Assembly (NCBI GenBank): GCA_902802265.1
Contig: CADCLN010000015.1
Location: 1-59,019 of the forward strand
Reading direction: 5' to 3'
Source of the DNA: an uncultured Bacteroidales bacterium
GTDB lineage: Bacteria; Bacteroidota; Bacteroidia; Bacteroidales; Bacteroidaceae
DNA: 59,019 bases
Below the pieces are notes generated by a model that ran no database searches, was not told where the DNA came from, and saw nothing but the letters and a program-made list of their open reading frames with translations. A program made the translations under genes and the position numbers. Below are positions 43,630 to 51,951 of this stretch, piece by piece (position 1 is the stretch's first letter; every line of letters starts with the position of its first letter).

Positions 43630-44583
43630 TTATTCTCCAAAGAGTGAATCCACAAACGCACGGCGGTTGAAGGGCTGCAGGTCTTCCATGCCTTCGCCCA
43701 GTCCGATGTATTTTACTGGAATCTTAAACTGGTCGCTGATGCCTATCACCACTCCACCCTTGGCTGTGCCGTCGAGTTTGGTGATGGCCATCGAGGTCAC
43801 CTCGGTGGCTTTGGTAAACTGCTTGGCTTGTTCAAAAGCGTTTTGACCGGTAGAGCCGTCGAGCACCAGCAGCACATCGTCTGGAGCTGTGGGCACAACC
43901 TTCTTCACCGCATTGCGAATCTTGGTCAACTCGTTCATCAGTCCCACTTTGTTATGCAAACGTCCGGCGGTGTCAATCAGAACCACGTCGGCACCATTTG
44001 CCACGGCTGAACTGACGGTGTCGTATGCCACGGCTGCTGGGTCGCTGCCCATCTGCTGCTTGATGACGGGCACACCCACACGTTCACCCCAGATGACAAT
44101 CTGCTCCACAGCGGCTGCACGGAAGGTGTCGGCTGCACCCAGATAGACTTTTTTGCCTGCTTGCTTGAATTGCCATGCCAGTTTGCCAATGGTTGTCGTT
44201 TTGCCGACACCGTTCACACCGACAACGAGGATGACGTAAGGTTTATGGTCGGATGGGATTTCAAATCCGTTGGCATCGTCCGTGTTGTTCTCGGTCAGCA
44301 GGGAGGCTATTTCGTCACGCAGGATGTTGTTCAGTTCGCCCGTACTGACATATTTGTCACGAGCCACTCGTTCCTCAATGCGTTGAATGATGCTGAGCGT
44401 CGTTTCGACACCCACATCGCTGGTGACCAGCACTTCCTCCAGATTGTCCAGCACGTCTTCGTCCACGGTCGATTTACCTGCCACGGCACGTGCTATCTTG
44501 CCAAACACCGTTTCTTTTGTTTTGGCAAGTCCGTTGTCCAATGTCTCTTTCTTTTTCTTTGAAAAAAAATCAAAAAATCCCAT
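43630..44583 (-). CDS. ftsY: Signal recognition particle receptor FtsY
   Basis: A 317-aa SRP GTPase. It has a short N-terminal stretch with FFSKKKKE, the helical N domain, then the G domain with GVNGVGKTTTIGKL (P-loop), DTAGRLHNK and TKLDGTAKGG. As usual in Bacteroidota, the acidic A domain is nearly absent. It docks SRP-ribosome complexes at the membrane. The start MGFFDFFSKKKK is chosen over an in-frame ATG two codons upstream. It leads an operon of ftsY-rimO-HU-HU/LysM. Confidence 0.97.
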   Translation of the reverse strand: MGFFDFFSKKKKETLDNGLAKTKETVFGKIARAVAGKSTVDEDVLDNLEEVLVTSDVGVETTLSIIQRIEERVARDKYVSTGELNNILRDEIASLLTENNTDDANGFEIPSDHKPYVILVVGVNGVGKTTTIGKLAWQFKQAGKKVYLGAADTFRAAAVEQIVIWGERVGVPVIKQQMGSDPAAVAYDTVSSAVANGADVVLIDTAGRLHNKVGLMNELTKIRNAVKKVVPTAPDDVLLVLDGSTGQNAFEQAKQFTKATEVTSMAITKLDGTAKGGVVIGISDQFKIPVKYIGLGEGMEDLQPFNRRAFVDSLFGE

Positions 44584-44646
44584 AGTCAATCTTAATTTTA
44601 TTAGTTCTTTCTACCGTCTTTTGTGTTTGTAAACCTATTTTGGCCA

Positions 44647-44654
44647 CAAATTTA
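44647..44654 (-). promoter_or_regulatory. -7 element upstream of ftsY
   Basis: Minus-strand TAAATTTG fits TAnnTTTG, 63 bases before the ftsY start and downstream of the rpmB operon terminator. TTTG candidates upstream are at 16 and 22 bases, neither ideal. Confidence 0.4.
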
Positions 44655-44673
44655 CAACAAATAAATGAAACAA

Positions 44674-44706
44674 ACACAAAAAAACCTCTCCATTTTCACG
44701 GAGAGG
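44674..44706 (-). terminator. Terminator of the rpmB-rpmG-DUF4295 operon
   Basis: On the minus strand CCTCTCC pairs with GGAGAGG around GTGAAAAT and is followed by seven T. A second weaker hairpin (GCCGACA/TGTCGGC, 44732-44763) lies between it and the last gene. Confidence 0.88.
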
Positions 44707-44793
44707 CTCTATAATAAGTTATCTTTTAGTGCCGACAGCGGCTGTTAGAGGCACATTGTCGGCAATAAAACGAAAAGCGTAGTCACATTTCAA

Positions 44794-44946
44794 TTACTTC
44801 TTCAGATAATCCTTTACCATGTCGGCAGGAATCATCTTCTCGTCAAAAGCGTATGCTCCAGTCTTGGGCGACTTGAACATCTTGATGACTTTTGTGAAAG
44901 AACGGCTGTCCTTATTCTGCAGTGTTGCAACGGTTTTCTTTGCCAT
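44794..44946 (-). CDS. DUF4295 small protein of the ribosomal-protein operon
   Basis: A 50-aa basic protein (MAKKTVATLQNKDSRSFTKV ... MVKDYLKK). This family follows rpmG in Bacteroidota and is probably ribosome-associated, but its role is not known to me. It lies 13 bases behind rpmG. Confidence 0.9.
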   Translation of the reverse strand: MAKKTVATLQNKDSRSFTKVIKMFKSPKTGAYAFDEKMIPADMVKDYLKK

Positions 44947-44959
44947 AGTGTTTCAGGGA

Positions 44960-45148
44960 TTATTTAATTTCCTTATGAACTGTCATTCTCTTAAGGATGG
45001 GGTTATACTTCTTCAGTTCCAGGCGGTCTGGAGTATTCTTGCGGTTTTTGGTTGTGATATAACGTGATGTTCCTGGAAGACCGCTATCTTTCATTTCTGT
45101 GCACTCAAGGATGACCTGTACACGATTACCTTTAGCTTTCTTTGCCAT
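44960..45148 (-). CDS. rpmG: 50S ribosomal protein L33
   Basis: A 62-aa protein with the L33 core [33 protein letters not shown]. The zinc-binding cysteine pairs of the C+ form are absent (only one Cys), so it is a zinc-independent type. It lies between rpmB and the DUF4295 gene. Confidence 0.96.
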   Translation of the reverse strand: MAKKAKGNRVQVILECTEMKDSGLPGTSRYITTKNRKNTPDRLELKKYNPILKRMTVHKEIK

Positions 45149-45181
45149 TTTTGATTTCTCCTTTTTCTGTTAATAATTCGA

Positions 45182-45448
45182 TTAACCAATAACCTGGCTT
45201 TCCAACGTCCTGACATCAAGGAAGCCCTTGTCTATCGCCTTACGGATAGCGGCATCAAGACCAATGCGATTGATAATACGCAGACCGGCTGCGCTCACTT
45301 TCAGGAAAATCCAGCAATCTTCCTCTACATAGTAGAATTTCTTTACAAACAGGTTGACTTTGAATTGTCTTTTTGTTCTGCGCAATGAGTGAGACACGTT
45401 GTTACCCACCATGGCACGCTTACCTGTAATCTGACAAATTTTTGACAT
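45182..45448 (-). CDS. rpmB: 50S ribosomal protein L28
   Basis: An 88-aa protein beginning [21 protein letters not shown], the L28 hallmark, followed by [17 protein letters not shown]. It is the first gene of the three-gene operon; a -7 element TAACTTTG lies at 45567-45574 on the minus strand. Confidence 0.97.
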   Translation of the reverse strand: MSKICQITGKRAMVGNNVSHSLRRTKRQFKVNLFVKKFYYVEEDCWIFLKVSAAGLRIINRIGLDAAIRKAIDKGFLDVRTLESQVIG

Positions 45449-45566
45449 ATCGGTTTTTTCTTTATTCTATGAATTTTCTAAATACTTTTTGGAGAAGAAG
45501 AAACGGAGTGCCGTGTCTGCAAGCCCGCAATGCTTGCTTTTTGCGAAATTGACACAAACAAACCGC

Positions 45567-45574
45567 CAAAGTTA
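45567..45574 (-). promoter_or_regulatory. -7 element of the rpmB operon
   Basis: Minus-strand TAACTTTG fits the consensus, about 120 bases upstream of rpmB; no -33 at the ideal spacing. Confidence 0.4.
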
Positions 45575-45653
45575 TTTTGAAAATTAGGGGTGTTTCTGTT
45601 TTTAATTGTTCGTTATGGATGAATCCCGCTCTCACGTTATTCCCATTTCTTGG

Positions 45654-45728
45654 TGATCCGGAAGGGATTCGAACCCTTGACCCACAGCTTAGAAGGCTGT
45701 TGCTCTAATCCAACTGAGCTACCGGACC
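45654..45728 (-). tRNA. tRNA-Arg (anticodon TCT)
   Basis: A full cloverleaf: acceptor GGTCCGG/CCGGATC (one G-T pair), D arm GCTC/GAGC, anticodon stem ACAGC/GCTGT with loop CTTCTAA giving TCT, and T arm GGGTTCGAATCCC. The 3' CCA is encoded at 45651-45653. The promoter is at 45811-45842. Confidence 0.95.
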
Positions 45729-45810
45729 ATCCTTTCCGTTTCCCCTCGCCGCCCTTGTTGAGGGGGCAACAAGACAATTGCATGGGACGTGCCTATGCAA
45801 TTTGCGGGTG

Positions 45811-45842
45811 CAAAGGTAGGAATTTTCTTTGAACCCGCAAAA
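45811..45842 (-). promoter_or_regulatory. tRNA-Arg promoter (TTTTG-N19-TACCTTTG)
   Basis: TACCTTTG (45811-45818) and TTTTG (45838-45842) on the minus strand are 19 bases apart, an ideal Bacteroidota promoter. The -7 and following GCACCCGCAAAT are repeated at the tRNA-Gln promoter (51009-51040). Confidence 0.75.
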
Positions 45843-45907
45843 TGTTTTCGGCTTTTATTTCTTTCAGACGGAAAGTTTTTTGACTTTTTCGTCCACGAAG
45901 GGGCGTT

Positions 45908-48019
45908 TTAGTTCACGGTCAAGTGCACTTCCATGACGGCAGAATACTCTTTACCGTCTGTATGGGTATAGATGACAGCCTGACGGAAGACGTATGTATT
46001 GCCCTTTCTCAACCGTCCTGGATATTGCCCCACATAGCAGCCATAGCTGTCGGGATAGAGTTCGGCAAAGATGGCTGCCGAAGTGCTGTAGGAAGTCACA
46101 TCGCCTGCCGTCGTAAACCAGTGACCATAGCACTGATCCGTAGAGGTTGTGGTGGTGGTATTATAATAGTAGGAGCCATTCTTCCTGACAGCGGCAAAAC
46201 GCAGACTACCCTTTGTGCCCGTCGAAGTATTTCGTTTCAGCGCCTGCATCTGAGCAGTCGATACACCCAAAGCCTTTGAAATGGCATCCATGTCGTACTG
46301 CACCCTCACGCTGCTATAGCTGCTGGAGCTATACGCCAGGTTGGCATTGATCACCACCGTCGTGTCCCTACGTTCATAATCTTCAGCATATTCGCCATAC
46401 GTGCGATTGGCTCCGTAGGGGTCTGTGCCTTCAAACTTCACGGCGTAGGGCCATTGCTCGTCGTTGGCTGTATTGTCGTCCCAAGGATGACGCCAGTATT
46501 TCGTCGGGGCACCCATTACCACGAACCAGATGTTCTTACAGTTTTCAGGCACTGTCAGCGTGACATCTCCCTCGGCATCACGTCCCATTTCGCCGTAAGT
46601 GCGTGTGCCGTCACTGCTGTAAGCCACAAAGCCATAACGCCAACCTGCACGGTCGGGGAAAAGTTCTCGGTAGCCCGCAGCTCCCACAATGCCCTTGAAG
46701 TGCGCCTTAATCACCGTGCCGGCAGCCGGAATCTTCATGGGGTTGGCATTGTAGCCATAGTTTTCGGGACAATACTCCGGATTGACCACCCAGTAATCGC
46801 GGTCGCCACCGAGATTCTTCTCGACGATGTCAGCCGTCGGCTCTTGCAAACGTTGCTGTTCGCTGCCTATCAGCCCCTGGCCGTAAGTCTGCCAGCGGTC
46901 AATGTCCATGCTGGCAATGTGCTGATAACCCAGAAACTGCTCATCGGCAAAGGTGTTGACATCCAGACCGAAGATGCGCATATAGGCCTCGATAGGGTCT
47001 TCGGGCTTGGTGGATTCACGCCACACGCGAGCCACCGTGTTCAGTCCGTGCAACTGGCACCACCAGTCCTGGTAGTAACAGTTGTTGTAGCGGGCATTTT
47101 CGCTGAGAATATTCATGTGGTGCATATTCTGGTTGTTCGACCAATTCTCGGCAAACTGCTGAGCAGGATACACCTTGTGGGCTTGCCAGTTGGCACAGTC
47201 CTCCCACCATTCGTTGCCGCCCTGCGCATAGTTGTTGTAGCCGTAGTTCAGTCCGTGGCTATCGCCCAGGTCTGCACTAACCAGATACTGAAACACATGG
47301 CCAATCTCGTGAGCCACCGTCACATTGCTGCTACTTGCCCAGGGATTGCAATGAAACAGACCTACTCTGTACTCGCGGCTCGTCTTGGTCGATCCATTAT
47401 AATAATAGGTCGTGCCTTTCTGTCCCGAACCGTCGGCACGCCAGTCTGTCTGGTTCACGATGAACATTTCAAGCTTCACGTTGTCGGTCGTAGATTTGCC
47501 AGGCTCCAGGAAGCCCAGTTCCTCCACATACACTTTCCAAATCTTCTCGGCATTCCGAAGCATGGTGTTCACATTGCAGGTGGAGCTCCCCAGCGTGATG
47601 TTGCCATTCGCCTTCTTCTCCAGCCCCTTTTCCCAGAAGCAGATGAAGTGTTCGCTTTCCTGACTGCGCTGGAAACAGAACTTCGAGTTTTCGTTGGTAA
47701 AATCAATATTACCATACGTGCCAGGTTTCACAATGTAGCGACCAGGATTATTGAAGGTGTATGCACCCAGTTCTTCCTTCTTGTACGACTTCGTCAGATA
47801 TTTTGCACCGGTAGCCCCTTCTTTCTTGTACATTCGCATCGAAGCGGTCTTGAACACAACCGAATCAATCTCCTGCAGATCATAGATTTCAGGTGCACAG
47901 AAACGGTCATTGTACTGGAACCAAAGCGTATCGCCCACTTCTGCCTGGGCAACGGAAGCAGAAACAAACGTCAACAGCGCAATAGCGCATGAACGTATCT
48001 TTGTGTAATTCTTTTTCAT
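45908..48019 (-). CDS. Secreted HEXXH metallopeptidase candidate (DUF6055-like) with C-terminal DUF4859-like domain
   Basis: A 703-aa secreted protein. The signal peptide (MKKNYTKIRSCAIALLTFVSASVAQA) is followed by an N-terminal domain ending near 115. The central domain (~115-400) contains HEIGH (237-241), a zinc-protease motif, and EWWEDCANW (270-278), which could supply a third glutamate ligand. Residues ~440-560 are beta-rich. The C-terminal ~140 residues (DTTVVINANLAYSSSSYSS ... YVFRQAVIYT) resemble DUF4859. It lies 10 bases behind a small secreted protein gene and is probably in the same operon. Peptidase activity is inferred from the motif only. Confidence 0.82.
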   Translation of the reverse strand: MKKNYTKIRSCAIALLTFVSASVAQAEVGDTLWFQYNDRFCAPEIYDLQEIDSVVFKTASMRMYKKEGATGAKYLTKSYKKEELGAYTFNNPGRYIVKPGTYGNIDFTNENSKFCFQRSQESEHFICFWEKGLEKKANGNITLGSSTCNVNTMLRNAEKIWKVYVEELGFLEPGKSTTDNVKLEMFIVNQTDWRADGSGQKGTTYYYNGSTKTSREYRVGLFHCNPWASSSNVTVAHEIGHVFQYLVSADLGDSHGLNYGYNNYAQGGNEWWEDCANWQAHKVYPAQQFAENWSNNQNMHHMNILSENARYNNCYYQDWWCQLHGLNTVARVWRESTKPEDPIEAYMRIFGLDVNTFADEQFLGYQHIASMDIDRWQTYGQGLIGSEQQRLQEPTADIVEKNLGGDRDYWVVNPEYCPENYGYNANPMKIPAAGTVIKAHFKGIVGAAGYRELFPDRAGWRYGFVAYSSDGTRTYGEMGRDAEGDVTLTVPENCKNIWFVVMGAPTKYWRHPWDDNTANDEQWPYAVKFEGTDPYGANRTYGEYAEDYERRDTTVVINANLAYSSSSYSSVRVQYDMDAISKALGVSTAQMQALKRNTSTGTKGSLRFAAVRKNGSYYYNTTTTTSTDQCYGHWFTTAGDVTSYSTSAAIFAELYPDSYGCYVGQYPGRLRKGNTYVFRQAVIYTHTDGKEYSAVMEVHLTVN

Positions 48020-48029
48020 AGCCTATTCT

Positions 48030-48491
48030 TTATTTTTTCATTACCTTAAAACTGGCCTTGCCTGTATTCACCACATAGACGCCCTGCCCTAACCGCTGCA
48101 GACCGACAGCCACACCGTCGCCCTGCACCGTTATCTCAGCCGGCACTTCCTTGCCCGAAGCATCATAGACTTTCACGCCCTGCCCATCGGTAGCCTTCAG
48201 GGTCAGCACACCGCCCACAAGCGCAGCGGGTTTCGACTGCAGCAGTTCGTCCACACCCGTCAGAATGTTCGGGTCGTCCTTTGCAGAAATGTAGAAGTTC
48301 GCCACTCCAGAAAACTGGTAGTAATCCGTATTGACCACTACGCCACCATTCTCCATGTGCATCACCGGCGAGTCTGTACTGCTCAACAGGTAATACACCA
48401 GCGTGCCATCCGTCAACGTGAACACCACGCTCTTTGCTTCTGCCGCAAACGATGTCAGCAGCGCAAAAACGAAACAAAAAATCTTTCTCAT
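48030..48491 (-). CDS. Small secreted protein with short sorting-type tail
   Basis: A 153-aa protein with signal peptide (MRKIFCFVFALLTSFAAEA), a beta-rich segment (SVVFTLTDGTLVYYLLSSTDSP ... NFYISAKDD) common at the N-terminus of secreted Prevotella proteins, and a C-terminal tail (VKVYDASGKEV ... GQGVYVVNTGKASFKVMKK) similar to type IX-type sorting tails. It is upstream of the metallopeptidase candidate and may be its partner. No enzymatic motif is seen. Confidence 0.75.
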   Translation of the reverse strand: MRKIFCFVFALLTSFAAEAKSVVFTLTDGTLVYYLLSSTDSPVMHMENGGVVVNTDYYQFSGVANFYISAKDDPNILTGVDELLQSKPAALVGGVLTLKATDGQGVKVYDASGKEVPAEITVQGDGVAVGLQRLGQGVYVVNTGKASFKVMKK

Positions 48492-48539
48492 TATCCTTAT
48501 TTATTAATAATGTATATTCTGCCACAAACTTTCTGGCGG

Positions 48540-48547
48540 CAAAGATA
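48540..48547 (-). promoter_or_regulatory. -7 element of the small secreted protein/metallopeptidase operon
   Basis: Minus-strand TATCTTTG, 49 bases upstream of the start, with a TTTG about 22 bases further upstream. Confidence 0.5.
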
Positions 48548-48603
48548 CAACATTTATCTGAAACGCGTGCAAAAAAGAAAGGAAATGTTGTGCTGTCTAT
48601 CCA

Positions 48604-48845
48604 CAAAGTTTTACCAACTCTGTGGCAAAGGCTTCAGACTGCGGTGAGAAAACTTTGCTGCTGAAGTGGGAGAACTTTGCTGTTGAAGTGAGAGAACTTT
48701 GCTGTTGAAGTGAGAGAACTTTGCTGCTGAAGTGAGAGAACTTTGCTGCTGAAGTGAGAGAACTTTGCTGCTGAAGTGAGAGAACTTTGCTGCTGAAGTG
48801 GGAGAACTTTGCCACTCAACTGGCACTGCATTGCCACTGCGGTGG
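48604..48845. repeat. Eleven tandem 22-bp repeats, array 2
   Basis: Eleven contiguous units of exactly 22 bp from 48604. Units 3-9 (48648-48801) are near-identical GAGAACTTTGCTGCTGAAGT+GA; units 1, 2, 10 and 11 are degenerate and match array 1 types (unit 11 is CACTGCATTGCCACTGCGGT+GG). No ORF or spacer structure is sensible. The remaining intergenic bases (48846-49067) hold only AGTTACAT-type short repeats (48935-48976). Confidence 0.93.
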
Positions 48846-49067
48846 GAGATTTTCAAAATTCCTACATACTTTTTTCAAACAAAGCTGCACTAAATAGCGT
48901 TTATTACGGTAAATCAGCAAAATAAGCACAAAAAAGTTACATGAAAGTTACATAAAAGTTACACTAAAGTTACATGAAACCACCCTACATGACAGTTCAA
49001 AACTGCAAATTTCATTTCTAAAACAACAGATTTAATAAAACCAATGGCATTAATTGAAAACTTTTCG

Positions 49068-49075
49068 TACCTTTG
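49068..49075 (+). promoter_or_regulatory. -7 element of the fimbrillin-like gene
   Basis: TACCTTTG, 49 bases upstream of the chosen ATG; no good -33 element. Confidence 0.5.
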
Positions 49076-49124
49076 CGGCAAATTCGAATGATTGCAACAT
49101 GAAATGGCAATAAACACAAAAACA

Positions 49125-50564
49125 ATGAACAAAGCCATGAAGATTTCCAGCTACCTCTGCATCACAGCACTCACCATGGCGGGTGCAATGACGACAGCCT
49201 GTTCCAGCGAAGACCGCTTTGCAGAACAGCAGCAACAACAGCCGTCCACGAAAACAATAACCCTGAAGACCACCGTCAGCCTGGACAGCGACAACGCCAT
49301 CACCCGTGCACTGACCTTGGACACAGAGCATGAACTGTTGGCAAAGACCTTCGCCGCAGGCGACCAGATTGCCGTGGGATATAATAATGTTACTAACAAG
49401 GCCGTAAGCGAACCCCTGACGGCTGACGACATCTCAGCAGACGGAAAGTCAGCCGCCTTCACCGTGACCCTGAACAACTTAGGAAGCAATCCATATGTGA
49501 ACATCACTTATCCCGCAACGATGGCTGACGAGAAAGGAAAAGCAAAATCCGCACCGACCACGCAGGACGGCACGCTGGAGAGCATAGCCAAGAACTACGA
49601 CCTCGCTACATCCTTCGTCCAGCTGACAGAGGATGGTGTGCTGCCGCCAGTCACGCTGGAGAACCAGTTCGCCATCTGTGCCTACACCATCAAGGACGAA
49701 ACAGGCAATACCGACCTGACCAACACCATTACGCGAATGGATATTTCTGCCCAAAAAGAGGGGGAAAGAGACGCCTATAAATACACCATCAACCGCACAC
49801 CTGCCAGCGGTCCCATCTACGTGGTCATGAATAGATTTTACGGGTACGACATTGAATACGCTGCTACCGACGGCACCAAGCACTACACGAAGTCTGTAAC
49901 CAACAAGAGCTACGAAGCAGGAAATTTCTACCAACTGGGCTTGAGGATGGCAGAAACCACTTCCACTACGACCCTGGCCAATGCGCTTACCGACGGAGCT
50001 ACGGTGACCATTGCGTTCAATTACGGTATATACAACACCTGTACATTCACGTTTAATAACGGCTCCTTCACGTTTGTGAGCGGCACGGGATGGGGCGGTA
50101 GTAACGAAGAACATGCCAAGGAAATGACAGTGACAGGCAATGGCAACATCGTCTTTAGGCAGAACCGATCTGGCACGATTGATGACAGATGGAAAGACTA
50201 TGGTTTCCAAGTCATTCTTAATCCATCGTTCAACACCTATGAAACATGGGCGGGAGAAGAAGCTATTAATGAGTTACAGCCTTCCTTCCAGGGCATCCAA
50301 GTGAACGGTCAGGACATCACCTACCAGCTAACGAAATCAATCTCCGTTGATGACCTTGTAAAAGAGGAAGGACAGTCTTGGGCTGACATCGTCAACAACA
50401 ACTCCGACAAGATTTATAGTGATAGATTATATATCAGGAGAGTCTCAGACAATTATTATCTGAAAAGGGATAATGGTTCTTCCCATAATCCTTCCTTTGC
50501 CCCCGTTATCCTTCGGGAGTTCTATTCTGCCTCTAACACCTACATCTTCGAAGAAAATCAATGA
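49125..50564 (+). CDS. Fimbrillin-family-like lipoprotein
   Basis: A 479-aa lipoprotein with lipobox TTAC (Cys26) followed by SSED, then a Gln-rich stretch. The pattern 'ITLKTTVSLDS...AITRAL', 'FAAGDQIAVGYNN', 'YVNITYPATM' and 'LENQFAICAYTI' fits the fimbrillin (FimA/Mfa-type) N-terminal fold. Residues ~290-479 are a second beta-rich part without a clear family. The start MNKAMKISSYLC was chosen over one 33 bases upstream because it begins the signal peptide. A 43-aa gene follows 40 bases later. It may be a fimbrial subunit or anchored adhesin. Confidence 0.75.
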   Translation: MNKAMKISSYLCITALTMAGAMTTACSSEDRFAEQQQQQPSTKTITLKTTVSLDSDNAITRALTLDTEHELLAKTFAAGDQIAVGYNNVTNKAVSEPLTADDISADGKSAAFTVTLNNLGSNPYVNITYPATMADEKGKAKSAPTTQDGTLESIAKNYDLATSFVQLTEDGVLPPVTLENQFAICAYTIKDETGNTDLTNTITRMDISAQKEGERDAYKYTINRTPASGPIYVVMNRFYGYDIEYAATDGTKHYTKSVTNKSYEAGNFYQLGLRMAETTSTTTLANALTDGATVTIAFNYGIYNTCTFTFNNGSFTFVSGTGWGGSNEEHAKEMTVTGNGNIVFRQNRSGTIDDRWKDYGFQVILNPSFNTYETWAGEEAINELQPSFQGIQVNGQDITYQLTKSISVDDLVKEEGQSWADIVNNNSDKIYSDRLYIRRVSDNYYLKRDNGSSHNPSFAPVILREFYSASNTYIFEENQ

Positions 50565-50604
50565 AACTAATAGCATTTAACCACCAAACAACATAAAAGA
50601 AACC

Positions 50605-50736
50605 ATGGAGAAAAAGAAATATCAGAAACCGGCAACGGCAATCGTCCAGTTGCAACACCAGGCTCGCCTGCTGACAGAAAGCTCCAACCGCGTAGGAGTG
50701 CGGAACTACCAATGGCACGACTATGAAGAAGAGTAA
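50605..50736 (+). CDS. 43-aa peptide following the fimbrillin-like gene
   Basis: Reads MEKKKYQKPATAIVQLQHQ, then ARLLTESSNR, and ends HDYEEE. Short proteins of this pattern (basic start, 'P....V.LQ....LL', acidic end) commonly follow fimbrillin or surface-lipoprotein genes in Prevotella and Bacteroides. It has no signal peptide. It is 40 bases downstream of the lipoprotein gene and likely co-transcribed. Function unknown. Confidence 0.65.
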   Translation: MEKKKYQKPATAIVQLQHQARLLTESSNRVGVRNYQWHDYEEE

Positions 50737-50841
50737 TTCTTATTTGCTGATAATCAGTGTAGATTTAATCCGCATTTAATCCGTAATCTGTGTATTTGAG
50801 AGTGAAGAATCGGCTGGCGTGGGTGAAGGATGGAAACTAAA

Positions 50842-50883
50842 ACAGCGGAGCTTCAAAGCCTTTGTGCCTTGAAGCTCCGCTGT
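50842..50883 (-). terminator. Terminator of tRNA-Gln
   Basis: ACAGCGGAGCTTCAA (50842-50856) pairs perfectly over 15 bp with TTGAAGCTCCGCTGT (50869-50883). On the minus strand the stem is followed by TTTAGTTTCC. It starts directly beside the tRNA CCA end. Confidence 0.85.
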
Positions 50884-50887
50884 GTGG

Positions 50888-50959
50888 TTGGGATACCCGG
50901 GCTCGAACCAGGAATAACAGGACCAGAATCTGTTGTGTTGCCAATTACACCATATCCCA
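50888..50959 (-). tRNA. tRNA-Gln (anticodon CTG)
   Basis: Cloverleaf with acceptor TGGGATA/TATCCCA, D arm GTGT/ACAC, anticodon arm ACAGA-TTCTGGT-CCTGT (CTG; A-C mismatch at the loop-closing pair), and T arm with GGTTCGAGCCC. CCA is encoded (50885-50887). Confidence 0.93.
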
Positions 50960-51008
50960 ATGACCATGCAATCACGATGGAGCGCCGCTCGTTTCGCATT
51001 TGCGGGTG

Positions 51009-51040
51009 CAAAGGTAGGGCTTTTTTTGTTCTCTGCAAAA
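51009..51040 (-). promoter_or_regulatory. tRNA-Gln promoter (TTTTG-N19-TACCTTTG)
   Basis: TACCTTTG (51009-51016) and TTTTG (51036-51040) on the minus strand, 19 bases apart, with the same leader GCACCCGCAAAT as the tRNA-Arg promoter. Confidence 0.75.
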
Positions 51041-51111
51041 GTTTTTCGGATTTTTTTTGCCTGTTTCGCGATTTTTTGTCAATACAGGGCAATTTTATGA
51101 AGATTATTGCG

Positions 51112-51119
51112 TACTTTTG
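51112..51119 (+). promoter_or_regulatory. -7 element of surE-lpxB
   Basis: TACTTTTG fits TAnnTTTG, 67 bases before the surE start. Confidence 0.45.
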
Positions 51120-51186
51120 TGCGGATTTTAAGAAAAAAGGAACGAAACATCCTAATTTGTCACAAATTCTTTCAGTAGAAAAATAA

Positions 51187-51951
51187 ATGGAGAAAAGACC
51201 GCTGATATTGATAAGCAATGATGACGGCTACCAAGCAAAGGGCATCGCCGCATTGGTGGATATGGTAAGAAGGTTTGGCGACGTGTTTGTAGTAGCCCCC
51301 GATACAGCCCGCAGCGGAGCCTCGATGGGCATCACAGCCCACGACCCTGTGCGAAACAAGCTGATTAAAGAAGAACCTGGGCTGACGGTGTGGGCTTGTT
51401 CGGGCACACCCGACGACTGTGTGAAGATGGCCTTCGAAGTGCTGCTGCCCCGTCGTCCCGACCTGGTGTTGGGCGGCATCAACCACGGCAACAACTGTGC
51501 TGTGAATGCCCACTACTCCGGCACCGTGAGCATTGCCTTCGAAGGTTGCATCAAGCGAGTGCCTTCGGTGGCATTTTCCAGTGGCTACATAGAGGCTGAC
51601 GCCAACTTCGAGCCGATGCGCCCTGTAGTGGAGAAAGTAGTGGCACATGTGCTGCAAAACGGACTGCCCGAAGGGGTTTGCCTCAATGTGAACGCACCCG
51701 CAACAGAGCACTACCAAGGCATCAAAGTGCAGCGGATGGGTATGGGCGACTGGCATGAAGAATGGCAAGAGGCACAACACCCACACGGCTGGACTTACTA
51801 CTGGATTGCCGGCTACTATGCACCCTTCGACCCACTCGACTCAACCACAGACACCTGGGCTTACGACCACGGTTATGTGGCTATCACTCCGCTGCAACTG
51901 GACCTGACGGCCTACGATGCATTCAAAGCACTAAAGATTTTACAGGAATGA
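51187..51951 (+). CDS. surE: 5'-nucleotidase SurE
   Basis: A 254-aa nucleotidase with the metal-binding ISNDDGYQAKGI motif, VVAPDTARSGAS and GTPDDCVKMA, all standard SurE blocks. It hydrolyses nucleoside monophosphates and has roles in stationary phase. The stop overlaps the lpxB start (ATGA), so the two are translationally coupled. Confidence 0.97.
   Translation: MEKRPLILISNDDGYQAKGIAALVDMVRRFGDVFVVAPDTARSGASMGITAHDPVRNKLIKEEPGLTVWACSGTPDDCVKMAFEVLLPRRPDLVLGGINHGNNCAVNAHYSGTVSIAFEGCIKRVPSVAFSSGYIEADANFEPMRPVVEKVVAHVLQNGLPEGVCLNVNAPATEHYQGIKVQRMGMGDWHEEWQEAQHPHGWTYYWIAGYYAPFDPLDSTTDTWAYDHGYVAITPLQLDLTAYDAFKALKILQE

Noticed and set aside
42582-43670. Open frame on the plus strand opposite rimO
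   Set aside because: RimO is complete with the radical-SAM motif on the minus strand.
46454-47992. Open frame (512 codons) on the plus strand opposite the HEIGH protein gene
   Set aside because: Antisense shadow of a well-supported secreted protein; no domain, promoter or signal fits the plus-strand frame.
48648-48801. Coding repeat protein in array 2 (for example the frame giving SLQQQSSLTSAAKFSHFSSK)
   Set aside because: The 22-bp period is not a multiple of three, so all frames read similarly and none has a start signal or flanking coding sequence.
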